A stretch of 64,000 nucleotides of DNA from NCBI RefSeq assembly GCF_001463905.1, contig NZ_BBWR01000008.1, positions 124,001 through 188,000 on the forward strand, written 5' to 3'. The first letter of the stretch is position 1. Every line of letters starts with the position of its first letter. Position numbers and translations under genes: made by a program. Positions 48,590 through 57,121 of the stretch are shown here, piece by piece. The stretch comes from Aureimonas frigidaquae. Its GTDB lineage: Bacteria; Pseudomonadota; Alphaproteobacteria; Rhizobiales; Rhizobiaceae. The notes under the pieces are model-generated. The model saw only the letters and a program-made list of their open reading frames with translations. It was not told the origin of the DNA and did no database searches.

Positions 48590-49345
48590 CTAGAGAAGGA
48601 CGTCGCCGCCGTTGGGCGACAGGGACTGGCCGATGAAGAAGGACCCGGCCTCCGAGGCAAGAAGAAGCGCGGTCGGCGCGATCTCGTCGACGCGCCCGAA
48701 GCGGCCGATCGGCAGTTGCGCCTTCTTCATCGCGCGCCATTCGTCGCTGAGGCCCATCAGGATATGGGTTTCGACAGGGCCGGGGGCGATGGCATTGACG
48801 GTGACGCCCTTCGGGGCCGCTTCATAGGCGAGCGAGCGTGTCAGGCCGACGATTCCGGCCTTGGCCGCGCAATAATGGGTCAGGCCCGGCGCACCCTTGT
48901 AAGCGAGCTGCGATGCGAAGTTGATGATCCGGCCCCAGCCGCGCGCCGCCATTGCCGGATAGAATTTCTGCGTGACCATGAAGGTCCCGCGCAGATTGAC
49001 GCCCATGACGGCGTCGAAGTCCTGAAGCGAGATATCCTCGAACGGAAGGTCGCCGCCGATGCCCGCGCAGTTGACGAGAATGTCGACATGACCGAGCGCT
49101 TCGGCACTCCATTCTGCCAAGGCCTCCACATCGGCCGGGCTGGAAACGTCGCATATGGTGTGGAAGACCGGCGTTCCCTTCTGAGCCATGCGCGCTGCCA
49201 GGTCGGCCGCATTCGCATCGTCGCCATACTGGCAATAGCCGACCTTCGCGCCCTGGGCGGCGAAGAGTTCGACGATGGCGCCGCCGATACCGCGGCTGCC
49301 GCCGGTCACAAGGGCGGTGCGCCCGGTCAGATCGAATTGTTGCAT
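48590..49345 (-). CDS. SDR family oxidoreductase (3-oxoacyl reductase-like)
   Basis: A 251-residue short-chain dehydrogenase with TGGSRGIG at residues 12-19, NCAGIGG, the active HYCAAKAG and the C-terminal FFIGQSLSPNGGDVLL. The start at ATG 49345 (MQQFDLTG) has a GGAG ribosome site at a proper distance; ATG 49363 would add six residues. It sits between the dihydropyrimidinase and epimerase genes. The substrate is unknown; sugar alcohols or keto acids are plausible. Confidence 0.88.
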   Translation of the reverse strand: MQQFDLTGRTALVTGGSRGIGGAIVELFAAQGAKVGYCQYGDDANAADLAARMAQKGTPVFHTICDVSSPADVEALAEWSAEALGHVDILVNCAGIGGDLPFEDISLQDFDAVMGVNLRGTFMVTQKFYPAMAARGWGRIINFASQLAYKGAPGLTHYCAAKAGIVGLTRSLAYEAAPKGVTVNAIAPGPVETHILMGLSDEWRAMKKAQLPIGRFGRVDEIAPTALLLASEAGSFFIGQSLSPNGGDVLL

Positions 49346-49367
49346 GCTCGTCTCCATTGTCATCGTG

Positions 49368-50288
49368 TCAGCGGTGCGCGAGCCAGTCCGCATAGGCGGC
49401 GATACCCTCGTCCAGCGTGCGGGACGGAACGAAGCCGAGGTCCTGCGCGATGGCGGTGATGTCGAAGCGGTGCTGGTAATCGTCGAGCGGGTCGGGGCCT
49501 TCGGGCACCTCGATCCGCGCCTGCGTAAATTGCTTTTCGACCAGGCCGGCGATGGCGTCGATCGTCAGGAAGCTGCCCCCGGTGGCGTTGTAGACGCTGC
49601 GCGGGCAGGCGGGCGCATCATGGGCTGCGATGAGCGCGTCCACGGCATCGTCCACATGGATGAACTGCCGGGGGAAGGAGCCGCCATAGGGCAGCTGCGT
49701 CGGCCGGCCGGCCAGGGCATCCTCGATCATCGTGCGGATGACGCAGTCCGTCGTGCGGCCGGGGCCGTAGACCCAGGACAGGCGGATCGCCACGGCGTCG
49801 AGCGCGTGCTGCTTGCGGTACCCTGCCAAAAGCTGTTCGCCGGCCACTTTCGTGGCGCCGTAGACGCTGGAGGGGCGCAGCGGCGCGTCTTCGAGGATGG
49901 CCGAGGCACCCGGCCCCGGCTCGGGCGTCGGCCCGTAGGCGCTTGTCGAGGAACAGAAGACGAAGCGCCGCATGCCCCGGATGCGCGCGAGTTCGAGCAT
50001 GTTTGCCGTGCCGACGACATTCGCCTGCACGATGCCGTAGGGATTGTCGATCAGCACCATCGGGCCGGAGACGGCGCCGCAATGAATGACGGACGTCACC
50101 CCAGCCCTGGACGCCAGCGCGTGCAGGCGGTGGATGTCCGCCACATCCGCGATCTCCACCGGCACATGCCCGGCCTTGCGGGATATGTCGATGCCGAGCG
50201 CCGCGCGGCCATCCGCCAAGAGCCGGGCCAGGAGGCGCTGGCCGATCAGGCCGGAAGCGCCGGTTACGAGTATGGTTGCGTCGCTCAT
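49368..50288 (-). CDS. NAD-dependent epimerase/dehydratase family protein
   Basis: A 306-residue extended SDR: Rossmann TGASGLIGQRLLARL at the N terminus, the catalytic YGATK motif in SSVYGATKVAGEQ, and a Ser-rich FCSSTSAYGP. This family includes UDP-sugar epimerases and uronate dehydrogenases. Its presence in a ureide operon suggests that the imported compound carries a sugar or hydroxy-acid part. Start overlaps the stop of the ATPase gene as ATGA. Confidence 0.88.
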   Translation of the reverse strand: MSDATILVTGASGLIGQRLLARLLADGRAALGIDISRKAGHVPVEIADVADIHRLHALASRAGVTSVIHCGAVSGPMVLIDNPYGIVQANVVGTANMLELARIRGMRRFVFCSSTSAYGPTPEPGPGASAILEDAPLRPSSVYGATKVAGEQLLAGYRKQHALDAVAIRLSWVYGPGRTTDCVIRTMIEDALAGRPTQLPYGGSFPRQFIHVDDAVDALIAAHDAPACPRSVYNATGGSFLTIDAIAGLVEKQFTQARIEVPEGPDPLDDYQHRFDITAIAQDLGFVPSRTLDEGIAAYADWLAHR

Positions 50289-51949
50289 CCTGTGACCTCC
50301 ACCCTGGATACAGCGACCCCGTGGGCCGCTGCCTCATGCTCGACGGCCAGTTCCGCAGACAGGAGCTTGCGCGTGTAGGGATCCTGCGGCTGGCGGAACA
50401 CGTCGTCGATGGACCCCGTCTCCACGATGCGCCCCCGGTTCATCACCGCGACATCATGCGCGAGCGAGCGAACCGAATTCAGGTCGTGCGTGATGAAAAG
50501 GGCCGACAGGCCCATGCGCGACTGCAGGTCCCGAACGAGATCGATGATCTGGGCGCGGACGCGGATGTCCAGCGCGGTCGTCGGCTCGTCGAAGATGACG
50601 AAATCCGGCTCGGTCACGAGCGCCCGTGCCATGCCGACGCGCTTCTGCTCCCCCGCCGTCAACTCATGGGGGAACAGCTCGGCATAGCGGCTCGGCAGGT
50701 TCACCAGTTCGAGCACGCGGTGCACGCGTTTCAGCCGTTCGGCAGAGGGCATGCGCTCCAGCATGCGCAGCGGCTCGTCGACGAGGTGGCGCACCCGCCA
50801 GCGCGGGTTCAGGGCGACATAGGGCTCCTGGAACACCATCTGCACGCGCCGGCGTAGCTTGCGGAAGGAGCCTTCCGGAACCTTGGTGACATCCTCTCCG
50901 TCGAAGAGGATCTGCCCCGATGTGCTCTCGATCAGCCGCACCAGGCACTGGCCGATCGTCGTCTTGCCCGAGCCGCTTTCCCCCACGAGCGCGAGCGTCT
51001 GGCCACGGGCGATGTCGAAGGAGACATCATCGACTGCGCGGACGATCTCGCCCGGCCTGCTGCCGGCAAACAGCTTGGTGAGGTTGCGGACCGCCAGGAG
51101 CGGCGCGTCCTGGCTGCCGGTCCGCCGCAGCGCCGGGACCGGACGGGCTTTCGCCGCCTCCAGGAGTTCGCGGCTGTAGCTCGTCTGCGGGCCGGCCAGG
51201 AAGGCGGCCGTCTTGTCCATCTCTTCGATGCGGCCCTGGCGCATGATGGCGACGCGGTCGCAATAATGCGCGATGATGCCGAGATCGTGGGTGATGAGCA
51301 CGACGGAGACGCCGAGCGTGCGGGCGCGGTCGACCAGCATGTCGAGGACCTGGACCGACACCGTCGCGTCGAGGCCGAGCGTGGCGTCGTCGGCAAGGAC
51401 GATCTTCGGTTCCGTGATCAGCGCCATGGCGATGACGACCCGCTGCGCCATGCCGCCCGAAAGCTCGTGCGGATAGGCCCGGGCACGCTGCTCGGGATCG
51501 ACGATCCCGACGCTGGCCAGAAGTTCCACCGCACGTTGCCATGCTTCCCCCCGCGACATGCGGCGGTGGCTGCGCAGCACCCGGACGACCTGCTTGCCGA
51601 CCATCTCGACCGGGTCCAGCAGCGCCTTGGCGTTGGTGCCGATCAGGGCGATGTCGCCGCCGCGCATGGCGCGGCGTTCACGATCGGTGAGCTGGCTGAT
51701 CGGCCGTCCCCGCAGGAAGACTTCGCCGCTCGTGCGGCGAACGCCCGGGGGCAGAAGATCGATCATGGCCCGGGCGAGGATCGACTTGCCGGCTCCTGTT
51801 TCGCCCACGATGCCGAGGATTTCGTTGCGGCGCAGCTCGAAATCCAAATCCCGCAGGATCGGCCGCTCGCCCGCATCGGACAGGCCCGCGACGTTGAGGC
51901 CCTCGATCTTCAGGAGCGCCGGCTCCTTGTGCAGGGCGGGCGTGGTCAT
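50285..51949 (-). CDS. fused dipeptide/oligopeptide ABC transporter ATPase (DppD-DppF type)
   Basis: A 554-residue protein joining two ATPase domains. Domain 1 (about 10-260) has GETGAGKS, signature LSGGMAQR, but a changed Walker B (VLADDAT, Asp in place of Glu) and no Gln at its Q-loop (LIGTNAKALL). Domain 2 (about 290-540) has GESGSGKTT, an intact Q-loop (MVFQEP) and Walker B (VIFDEPTTALD), but an altered signature LTAGEQKR. The pattern predicts one degenerate and one canonical ATP site. Start ATG 51949 overlaps the upstream permease stop as ATGA. Confidence 0.92.
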   Translation of the reverse strand: MTTPALHKEPALLKIEGLNVAGLSDAGERPILRDLDFELRRNEILGIVGETGAGKSILARAMIDLLPPGVRRTSGEVFLRGRPISQLTDRERRAMRGGDIALIGTNAKALLDPVEMVGKQVVRVLRSHRRMSRGEAWQRAVELLASVGIVDPEQRARAYPHELSGGMAQRVVIAMALITEPKIVLADDATLGLDATVSVQVLDMLVDRARTLGVSVVLITHDLGIIAHYCDRVAIMRQGRIEEMDKTAAFLAGPQTSYSRELLEAAKARPVPALRRTGSQDAPLLAVRNLTKLFAGSRPGEIVRAVDDVSFDIARGQTLALVGESGSGKTTIGQCLVRLIESTSGQILFDGEDVTKVPEGSFRKLRRRVQMVFQEPYVALNPRWRVRHLVDEPLRMLERMPSAERLKRVHRVLELVNLPSRYAELFPHELTAGEQKRVGMARALVTEPDFVIFDEPTTALDIRVRAQIIDLVRDLQSRMGLSALFITHDLNSVRSLAHDVAVMNRGRIVETGSIDDVFRQPQDPYTRKLLSAELAVEHEAAAHGVAVSRVEVTG

Positions 51950-52833
51950 CGGCCATCTCCCATCGGCAGGTCCAGGGGCAGCAGCGCCGGATCGCCGCCG
52001 GTGCGGGCGGCCTTGGTCGGGTCGAGCAGGTCGCGCACGACATCGCCCAGAAGCGCGAAGCAGAGGACGGCGATGACGATGGCAAGCCCCGGAAAAAGAG
52101 AGACCCACCACACGCCCAGGATCATCTGCTGCGCGCCGGACGAAACCATCAGGCCCCATTCGGGCACCGGCATGCGAACGCCGGCGCCGATGAAGGACAG
52201 ACCGGCGGTCAGAAGGATCGCCATGCCGATCGAGATGGAGACCTGCACCATGGCCGGCATCAACGCGTTCGGCAGGAGATGCCGGAACATGATGTCGAGA
52301 TCGGTGGCACCGCTGCAACGCGCCGCTGCCACGAAGGGGCGTTCACGCAGCGACAGGATCTCGGCGCGGATCAGGCGGGCGAAGATCGGAATGAACAGGA
52401 TGGCAAGCACGATCGCCACATTCCAGATTTCCTGCCCCATGACCGAAACCAGCGCCATGCCCAGAACGAAGATCGGGAAGGCCTGGATGAAGTCGAAGAG
52501 GCGCATGGCGAGGTTCGAGGGAAGGCCTCGGTAATAGCCGATCAGCAGGCCGAGCGGCACGCCGATGACGAAGGCCAGGAGGACGGAGGAGACGCTGATC
52601 AGAAGGTTGATCCGCGTGGCGTAGATGATCCGCGACAGGACATCCATGCCGTTGATGTCGGTCCCGAACCAGTGTTCGGGCGATGGCGGCATGAGCGAGG
52701 CGAGGGGATCTGCCTGCACGGGGTCGTAAGGGCTCAAGGCCGGGGCGAAGAGGATCGCCACGATCTGCAGAAAGAGCAGCGAAAGGCCGACGATTGCCGC
52801 CGGTCGCCGGAGCGGCACGGGAACGATGTTCAT
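51946..52833 (-). CDS. dipeptide/oligopeptide ABC transporter permease (DppC type)
   Basis: A 295-residue inner-membrane permease with the N-terminal OppC_N segment (SPYDPVQADPLASLMPP, HWFGTDINGMDVLSRI), five to six hydrophobic segments, and the EAA coupling loop RPFVAAARCSGATDLDIMFRHLLPN (cited in part). The start overlaps the stop of the dppB-type gene (ATGA), and the stop overlaps the ATPase start likewise. Confidence 0.93.
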   Translation of the reverse strand: MNIVPVPLRRPAAIVGLSLLFLQIVAILFAPALSPYDPVQADPLASLMPPSPEHWFGTDINGMDVLSRIIYATRINLLISVSSVLLAFVIGVPLGLLIGYYRGLPSNLAMRLFDFIQAFPIFVLGMALVSVMGQEIWNVAIVLAILFIPIFARLIRAEILSLRERPFVAAARCSGATDLDIMFRHLLPNALMPAMVQVSISIGMAILLTAGLSFIGAGVRMPVPEWGLMVSSGAQQMILGVWWVSLFPGLAIVIAVLCFALLGDVVRDLLDPTKAARTGGDPALLPLDLPMGDGR

Positions 52834-53876
52834 ACCTTGATCCTCGGATCTGCGAGTTCGTAGAGAATGTCGACGACGAGGTAGACGATGAGGATGAAGG
52901 CCGCGGCGACGAGGATGAAGCCCTGCAAGGCCGGGTAGTCGCTGCTCATCACGGCCTGCACGGCATATTGGCCGAGGCCGCCCCATGAAAAGATGGTCTC
53001 CACCAGGACGGCGGCGCCCAGCAGGAAGCCGACCAGGAAGCCGACGATGGTGATGATGGGCGGCAGGCTGTTGCGCAGCGCCGCGCGCACGATCACCCGT
53101 TCGGGCACGCCGCAGGCGCGCGCATGCCGCACGAAATCGCTGCGCCACACGCCGGCAAAGATGCTCTGCGTCATCTTCATCAAGGCGCCGGCATTGACCA
53201 TGGCGATGGTGATGACCGGCAGCACCAGCCGGCCGGCCGCCGATCGCAGGGCCTCCATGTCGCCGGCCAGCAGGGCGTCGATCGTGTAGAAGCCGGTCAC
53301 GTAGGGTGGTGCGCTCAGGAGCGCGTCGATGCGCCCGAAGGGCGGCGCTGCCCAGCCCAGCATGGTGAAGAACACGTAGACCAGGATCAGGCCGATCCAG
53401 AAATCGGGAATGGCGCCGGCCGCCAGCCCGTAGACGCGGGATGCGATGTCGACCGGGCCGCCGGCGCGCACGACGGAGATGATGGCGACCGTCACGCCGA
53501 TGAGGACGGTCAGGATCATGGCGTAGAAGATCAGTTCCAGCGTGGCGGGCGCGCGCTCCATCAGATCGACCGTCACCGGATTGGAGGTGAAGATGGAAAT
53601 GCCGAGATCGCCGTTGAGGACATTGCCGCAATAGGTGACGAACTGCGTCCAGATGCTGTCGTTCAGGCCCAGCCTGTCGCGCAGCTGCGCCACGGCCTCG
53701 GGCGTCGCCATGTTGCCGAGCAGAAGCACGGCCGGATCGCCGGGCAGAAGGCGGATCAGGAAGAAGGTGACGAACAGGACGCCGAACATCTGGGGTATCA
53801 CCAGCGCCAGCCGTGCCAGGACGATCTGAAGGCTGCGCGGCAAGATTTGCCACCCTTTGCGGGCTGCGATGAACAT
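52830..53876 (-). CDS. dipeptide/oligopeptide ABC transporter permease (DppB type)
   Basis: A 348-residue permease with the DppB N terminus (IPQMFGVLFVTFFLIRLLPGDPA), the large periplasmic loop, and the EAA loop DFVRHARACGVPERVIVRAALRN (cited in part). About six membrane segments. It pairs with the DppC-type permease encoded next. Start ATG 53876; it follows the binding-protein gene after 94 bases. Confidence 0.93.
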   Translation of the reverse strand: MFIAARKGWQILPRSLQIVLARLALVIPQMFGVLFVTFFLIRLLPGDPAVLLLGNMATPEAVAQLRDRLGLNDSIWTQFVTYCGNVLNGDLGISIFTSNPVTVDLMERAPATLELIFYAMILTVLIGVTVAIISVVRAGGPVDIASRVYGLAAGAIPDFWIGLILVYVFFTMLGWAAPPFGRIDALLSAPPYVTGFYTIDALLAGDMEALRSAAGRLVLPVITIAMVNAGALMKMTQSIFAGVWRSDFVRHARACGVPERVIVRAALRNSLPPIITIVGFLVGFLLGAAVLVETIFSWGGLGQYAVQAVMSSDYPALQGFILVAAAFILIVYLVVDILYELADPRIKV

Positions 53877-53970
53877 CGGGGATCTCCGCGATCGTGAGCG
53901 TCTGCGGGTTGGCAGGGAAGCTGGCCGGGAAGGGCTCCCGGCCGGGCCTAGCTTGGGATCGGGCTCCAGC

Positions 53971-55557
53971 TTACTTGCTGAAGTCGTACCAGTTGTTGCT
54001 GTTGGGCGTGTACCAGGAGAAGCCCTTCACCTTGCTGCTGACGGCAAGCTGGTAACCCGGATTGAACAGGAAGACCCAGGGCGCTTCCTGGACGACGATG
54101 TCCTGCACCTTCTTCATGTCGGCCTCGCGGGCGGCCTCGTCGGTCGAAGTGAGCGCGTTGTTGATGAGCCCATCGACTTCCGTGTTCTTGTACTTCGAGA
54201 AGTTCACCATCGACTGACTGTTGATGAACAGGTTGGCGACGTAGGCCGCATCCGGAACGATCGCCATGTCGCGGATGAAGAACATGGGCATGGTGCCCTT
54301 GGAGTAGCGCTCCACCAGGCTCGATGCCGGCAGCTTCACCAGTTCGAGCTCCACGCCGGCCCGTGCGAAGGATGTCTTCAGCACCACCGCCATCTGCTCT
54401 TCCAGGGGCTCGCCTGTGCGATAGCCGAGTTCGGTCTTGAAGCCGTCGGGATAGCCGGCCTTCGCCAGCAGTTCCTTGGCCTTGTCGAGATTGTCGTCAT
54501 AGGCGAAGGCCGCCTCGCTGTAGGCGGGGTAGATTTCCGACACGGGGCTCTTGGTCGGGCGCGCCGTGTTCATGTACACGCTCTGCTCGATCTCGGGCCG
54601 CGGCACCAGGTAGTTCAGTGCCTGACGCACCTCCACCTTGTCGAAGGGCGCCATGGAATTGTTCATTTCCAGGCGGTGCGTGTAGTTGCCGAAGACCTTC
54701 CAGACCTTCACCGTCGGCAGTTTCTCGACCAGCGAAATCTCACGCGGGGTCAGCCACTCGGCCACGTCGATCGATCCGGCCTGGAGCGCGGCGACGCGGT
54801 TGGACGAGGTCGGCATCTCGCGGAAGATGATCTTCTTCAGCTTGGCTTCGCCCCGATAGTAGTTGGGGTTGGATTCGTAGATCACCTCCTGCCCGGGAGA
54901 GAATTTGGCGATGTGATAGGGCGCGAAGGAGGCGCTGTCGGTCGACAGGAAGCGCGCCGCCCAGGGATCCTCGGGCGTGATGTGCTTCTTGGCCTCGGCG
55001 GAGTCGATGATGCCGAGATCGTTGTTGATCCACAGACGTGCCAGGAGCAGCGACGGCTTTGGGATCGTCACCTTGACCGTGTAATCGTCGACCTTCTGGA
55101 AGGAGTCGAAGCTCTCGATCTTCAGGATCTGCGTCATGTACCAGTGGAACGTCGCCTTCATGTTCCAGCCGCGCTCGAACGTCCACATGACGTCGTCTGC
55201 GGTCATCTCGTTGCCGGCGGCGCTCTTCACGCCCTTGCGCAGGTGGAAGGTGATCGACTTGTTATCGGGCGACAATTCGTAGGTTTCTGCAAGCGCGCCT
55301 TCGATCTTGGAGAAGTCCTCGACCTGCGCACCGCTTTCGTCGGCCTTCATGCCGTAGATGAGAAGCCGCTCGAAGATGTTGCGGCGCGCCTCGTGGCCCG
55401 CTTCGGTCGGCGGATATTCCTGGTCGAGAGACTCCGGTGTCCGGGGACCCGCCACGATGAGCGTTTCGCTCGCCGTCTGGGCCAGTGCGGGGGACGTTGC
55501 CGCCACCAGGCAGAGCGCCATGGCGGACAAAGTGGATGACCATGTTTTCATGCGCAT
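53971..55557 (-). CDS. ABC transporter substrate-binding protein, family 5
   Basis: A 528-residue periplasmic binding protein with a signal peptide ending SPALAQ, and the SBP_bac_5 pattern of ETYELSPDNKSITFHLRKGVK, MTADDVMWTFERGWN, and VRQALNYLVPRPEIEQSVY (each cited in part). Family 5 proteins bind peptides, nickel, glutathione, opines or other small amides. Here the surrounding ureide hydrolases suggest a non-peptide amide ligand. It lies six bases after the allA-like stop. Confidence 0.93.
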   Translation of the reverse strand: MRMKTWSSTLSAMALCLVAATSPALAQTASETLIVAGPRTPESLDQEYPPTEAGHEARRNIFERLLIYGMKADESGAQVEDFSKIEGALAETYELSPDNKSITFHLRKGVKSAAGNEMTADDVMWTFERGWNMKATFHWYMTQILKIESFDSFQKVDDYTVKVTIPKPSLLLARLWINNDLGIIDSAEAKKHITPEDPWAARFLSTDSASFAPYHIAKFSPGQEVIYESNPNYYRGEAKLKKIIFREMPTSSNRVAALQAGSIDVAEWLTPREISLVEKLPTVKVWKVFGNYTHRLEMNNSMAPFDKVEVRQALNYLVPRPEIEQSVYMNTARPTKSPVSEIYPAYSEAAFAYDDNLDKAKELLAKAGYPDGFKTELGYRTGEPLEEQMAVVLKTSFARAGVELELVKLPASSLVERYSKGTMPMFFIRDMAIVPDAAYVANLFINSQSMVNFSKYKNTEVDGLINNALTSTDEAAREADMKKVQDIVVQEAPWVFLFNPGYQLAVSSKVKGFSWYTPNSNNWYDFSK

Positions 55558-55563
55558 CGACAG

Positions 55564-56100
55564 TCACTCCTTGATGAGTGTGGTGGGAAAGGTCGGCGCC
55601 GGTCCGGATTCGGGATGCGGGACATGTGCGCGCTGGGCAGCCTCCAGCCGCACCGCGGCCGGAGGAATTGGCAGGAACTCGCAATCGGCATCGGAGCCGT
55701 CCTTGAAGACGTGCATCGCGAAGCGGCCGCTGCGCCCCAGTGTCGTCATGGGTGCGTGCCAGACGCCGGGGCGGTACTGGATCACCGCCCCCGCCGGGGC
55801 GACGAAGGCGACGAGGCCTTGCAGATCCGGGCCACCCTCCGGCCCATCGGGCGCGGTGACGACGAGATAGGGTTCGGGATCGAGAGGGAAGAAAGCCTGC
55901 GTCGAATGGACGTGGCGCTCGAGGAGGGTGAGGACGTGGCGCCCATCATGAGCCGGCCGGGCGGCCGCCAGCTTTTCGAGGACGCCCTCGGCACTCGATC
56001 GACCGTTCCAGGGCGTCAGCGAGCCTGCATCCTCCAGAAGCACGTCTCCGAAAGGTTCGAAGGCATGGGCGCTGATCGGGGCCGCGACGATCTCATGCAT
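55564..56100 (-). CDS. allA: ureidoglycolate lyase family protein
   Basis: A 178-residue protein of the AllA family, which splits ureidoglycolate to glyoxylate and urea. The pattern fits: ISAHAFEPFGDVL at the N terminus, LERHVHSTQAFFPLD with the first metal-ligand histidine region, and VIQYRPGVWHAPM with the second. Start ATG 56100 overlaps the upstream allantoinase stop by eight bases, with a GAGG ribosome site; ATG 56109 is possible. It is the second gene of the operon. Confidence 0.87.
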   Translation of the reverse strand: MHEIVAAPISAHAFEPFGDVLLEDAGSLTPWNGRSSAEGVLEKLAAARPAHDGRHVLTLLERHVHSTQAFFPLDPEPYLVVTAPDGPEGGPDLQGLVAFVAPAGAVIQYRPGVWHAPMTTLGRSGRFAMHVFKDGSDADCEFLPIPPAAVRLEAAQRAHVPHPESGPAPTFPTTLIKE

Positions 56101-57010
56101 CGCCGCCATCCTCGCGTTCCAGCCAGGCCCGGGCGATATCCTCGCGCGTTGCGAACCAGACGTCGGCATAGTGGCCGGCAAAGTCGAAGAAGCGCTTCAG
56201 CGACCGGATGCGTCCCGGGCGGCCGATCATGCGCGGGTGCAGGCCGATCGACATCATCCGCGGGCCGGTCGCGGCCTCGGCATAGAGGACCTCGAAGGTC
56301 TCCTTCATGTACAGGTAGAAATCGTCCGCCTGCACGAGGCCGGGTGCGTTCCAGAAGCGGATGTCGTTGACGTCGCAGGTATAGGGCACCACGAGACGGC
56401 GCTGCCCGGCCGCTTCGACGAAATACGGCACGTCGTCGTTATAGGCATCGGAATCGTAAAGGAAGCCGCCTTCCTCGGTGATCAGCCGGCGGGTGCGCAC
56501 GCTCGGCCCGTACCGGCAATACCAACCCACCGGACGCCGTCCACAGGTCTTCTCGAAGGACTGGACGGCCAGCGCGATATGCTCGCGCTCCTCCTCCTCG
56601 GTCAGGCGGAAGACTTCCTCCCATCGGTAACCGTGGCTGCAGACCTCATGGCCGTCGGCCACCACGGTCCGGGCGACCTCCGGGTTCTGTTCGAAGGCGA
56701 CCGCGCAGGCGAAGAAGGTGGACGGGATGTTCGATCCCCTCAGGGCGTCGAGGATACGCCAGATGCCCACGCGTGAGCCGTATTCGTACATCGACTCCAT
56801 CGCCAGGTTCCGGATGTCCTTGGGAAAGGGGTAGCTTCCCCATTCCGTCATCGCTTCCTGGTCGGGATCCCCCATGGCGAAGGACCGTTCGGACCCTTCC
56901 TCGTAATTGACGACGACATTGATCGCGAGCCGCGAGCCGTTCGGCCACCGCCCGCCCGGACGCGCGGATCCGTAGCCGATCAGGTCCCGGTGCAGTGTCG
57001 AACTTCCCAT
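56093..57010 (-). CDS. puuE: PuuE-type allantoinase (polysaccharide deacetylase fold)
   Basis: A 305-residue protein strongly like PuuE, the metal-independent allantoinase: HRDLIGYG at the N terminus, VVVNYEEGSERS, MESMYEYGSRVGIWRIL, ICSHGYRW-type CSHGYRWEEV, RRPVGWYCRYGPSVRTRRLI, and a C-terminal MMSIGLHPRMIGRPGR and FATREDIARAW. It should hydrolyse allantoin or a similar cyclic ureide to the open-chain ureide. ATG 57010 is the first gene start after the sigma-54 promoter at 57066-57082. Confidence 0.9.
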   Translation of the reverse strand: MGSSTLHRDLIGYGSARPGGRWPNGSRLAINVVVNYEEGSERSFAMGDPDQEAMTEWGSYPFPKDIRNLAMESMYEYGSRVGIWRILDALRGSNIPSTFFACAVAFEQNPEVARTVVADGHEVCSHGYRWEEVFRLTEEEEREHIALAVQSFEKTCGRRPVGWYCRYGPSVRTRRLITEEGGFLYDSDAYNDDVPYFVEAAGQRRLVVPYTCDVNDIRFWNAPGLVQADDFYLYMKETFEVLYAEAATGPRMMSIGLHPRMIGRPGRIRSLKRFFDFAGHYADVWFATREDIARAWLEREDGGDA

Positions 57011-57041
57011 TGCAACAACCCGTTCCACTATTGCCAGCATG

Positions 57042-57053
57042 ATTGCGTGCAAT
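57042..57053. promoter_or_regulatory. palindromic operator candidate at the expected start site
   Basis: The perfect palindrome ATTGC-GT-GCAAT lies 13-24 bases downstream of the sigma-54 GC element, at or just after the expected transcription start. It is a fitting site for the adjacent FCD-type GntR regulator. Confidence 0.5.
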
Positions 57054-57065
57054 ATCTGAGGGAGT

Positions 57066-57082
57066 TGCAAGGCGCGTGCCAA
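57066..57082 (-). promoter_or_regulatory. sigma-54 (RpoN) promoter of the ureide operon
   Basis: On the minus strand the sequence reads TTGGCACGCGCCTTGCA. The invariant GG (57080-57079) and GC (57068-57067) are separated by exactly 10 bases, and the surrounding bases match the consensus YTGGCACG-N4-TTGCW. The puuE start is 57 bases downstream of the GC. Confidence 0.78.
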
Positions 57083-57121
57083 ACCGCGTTTTACTGCGGC
57101 CAGTCGACCCGGGGCGGAGGG

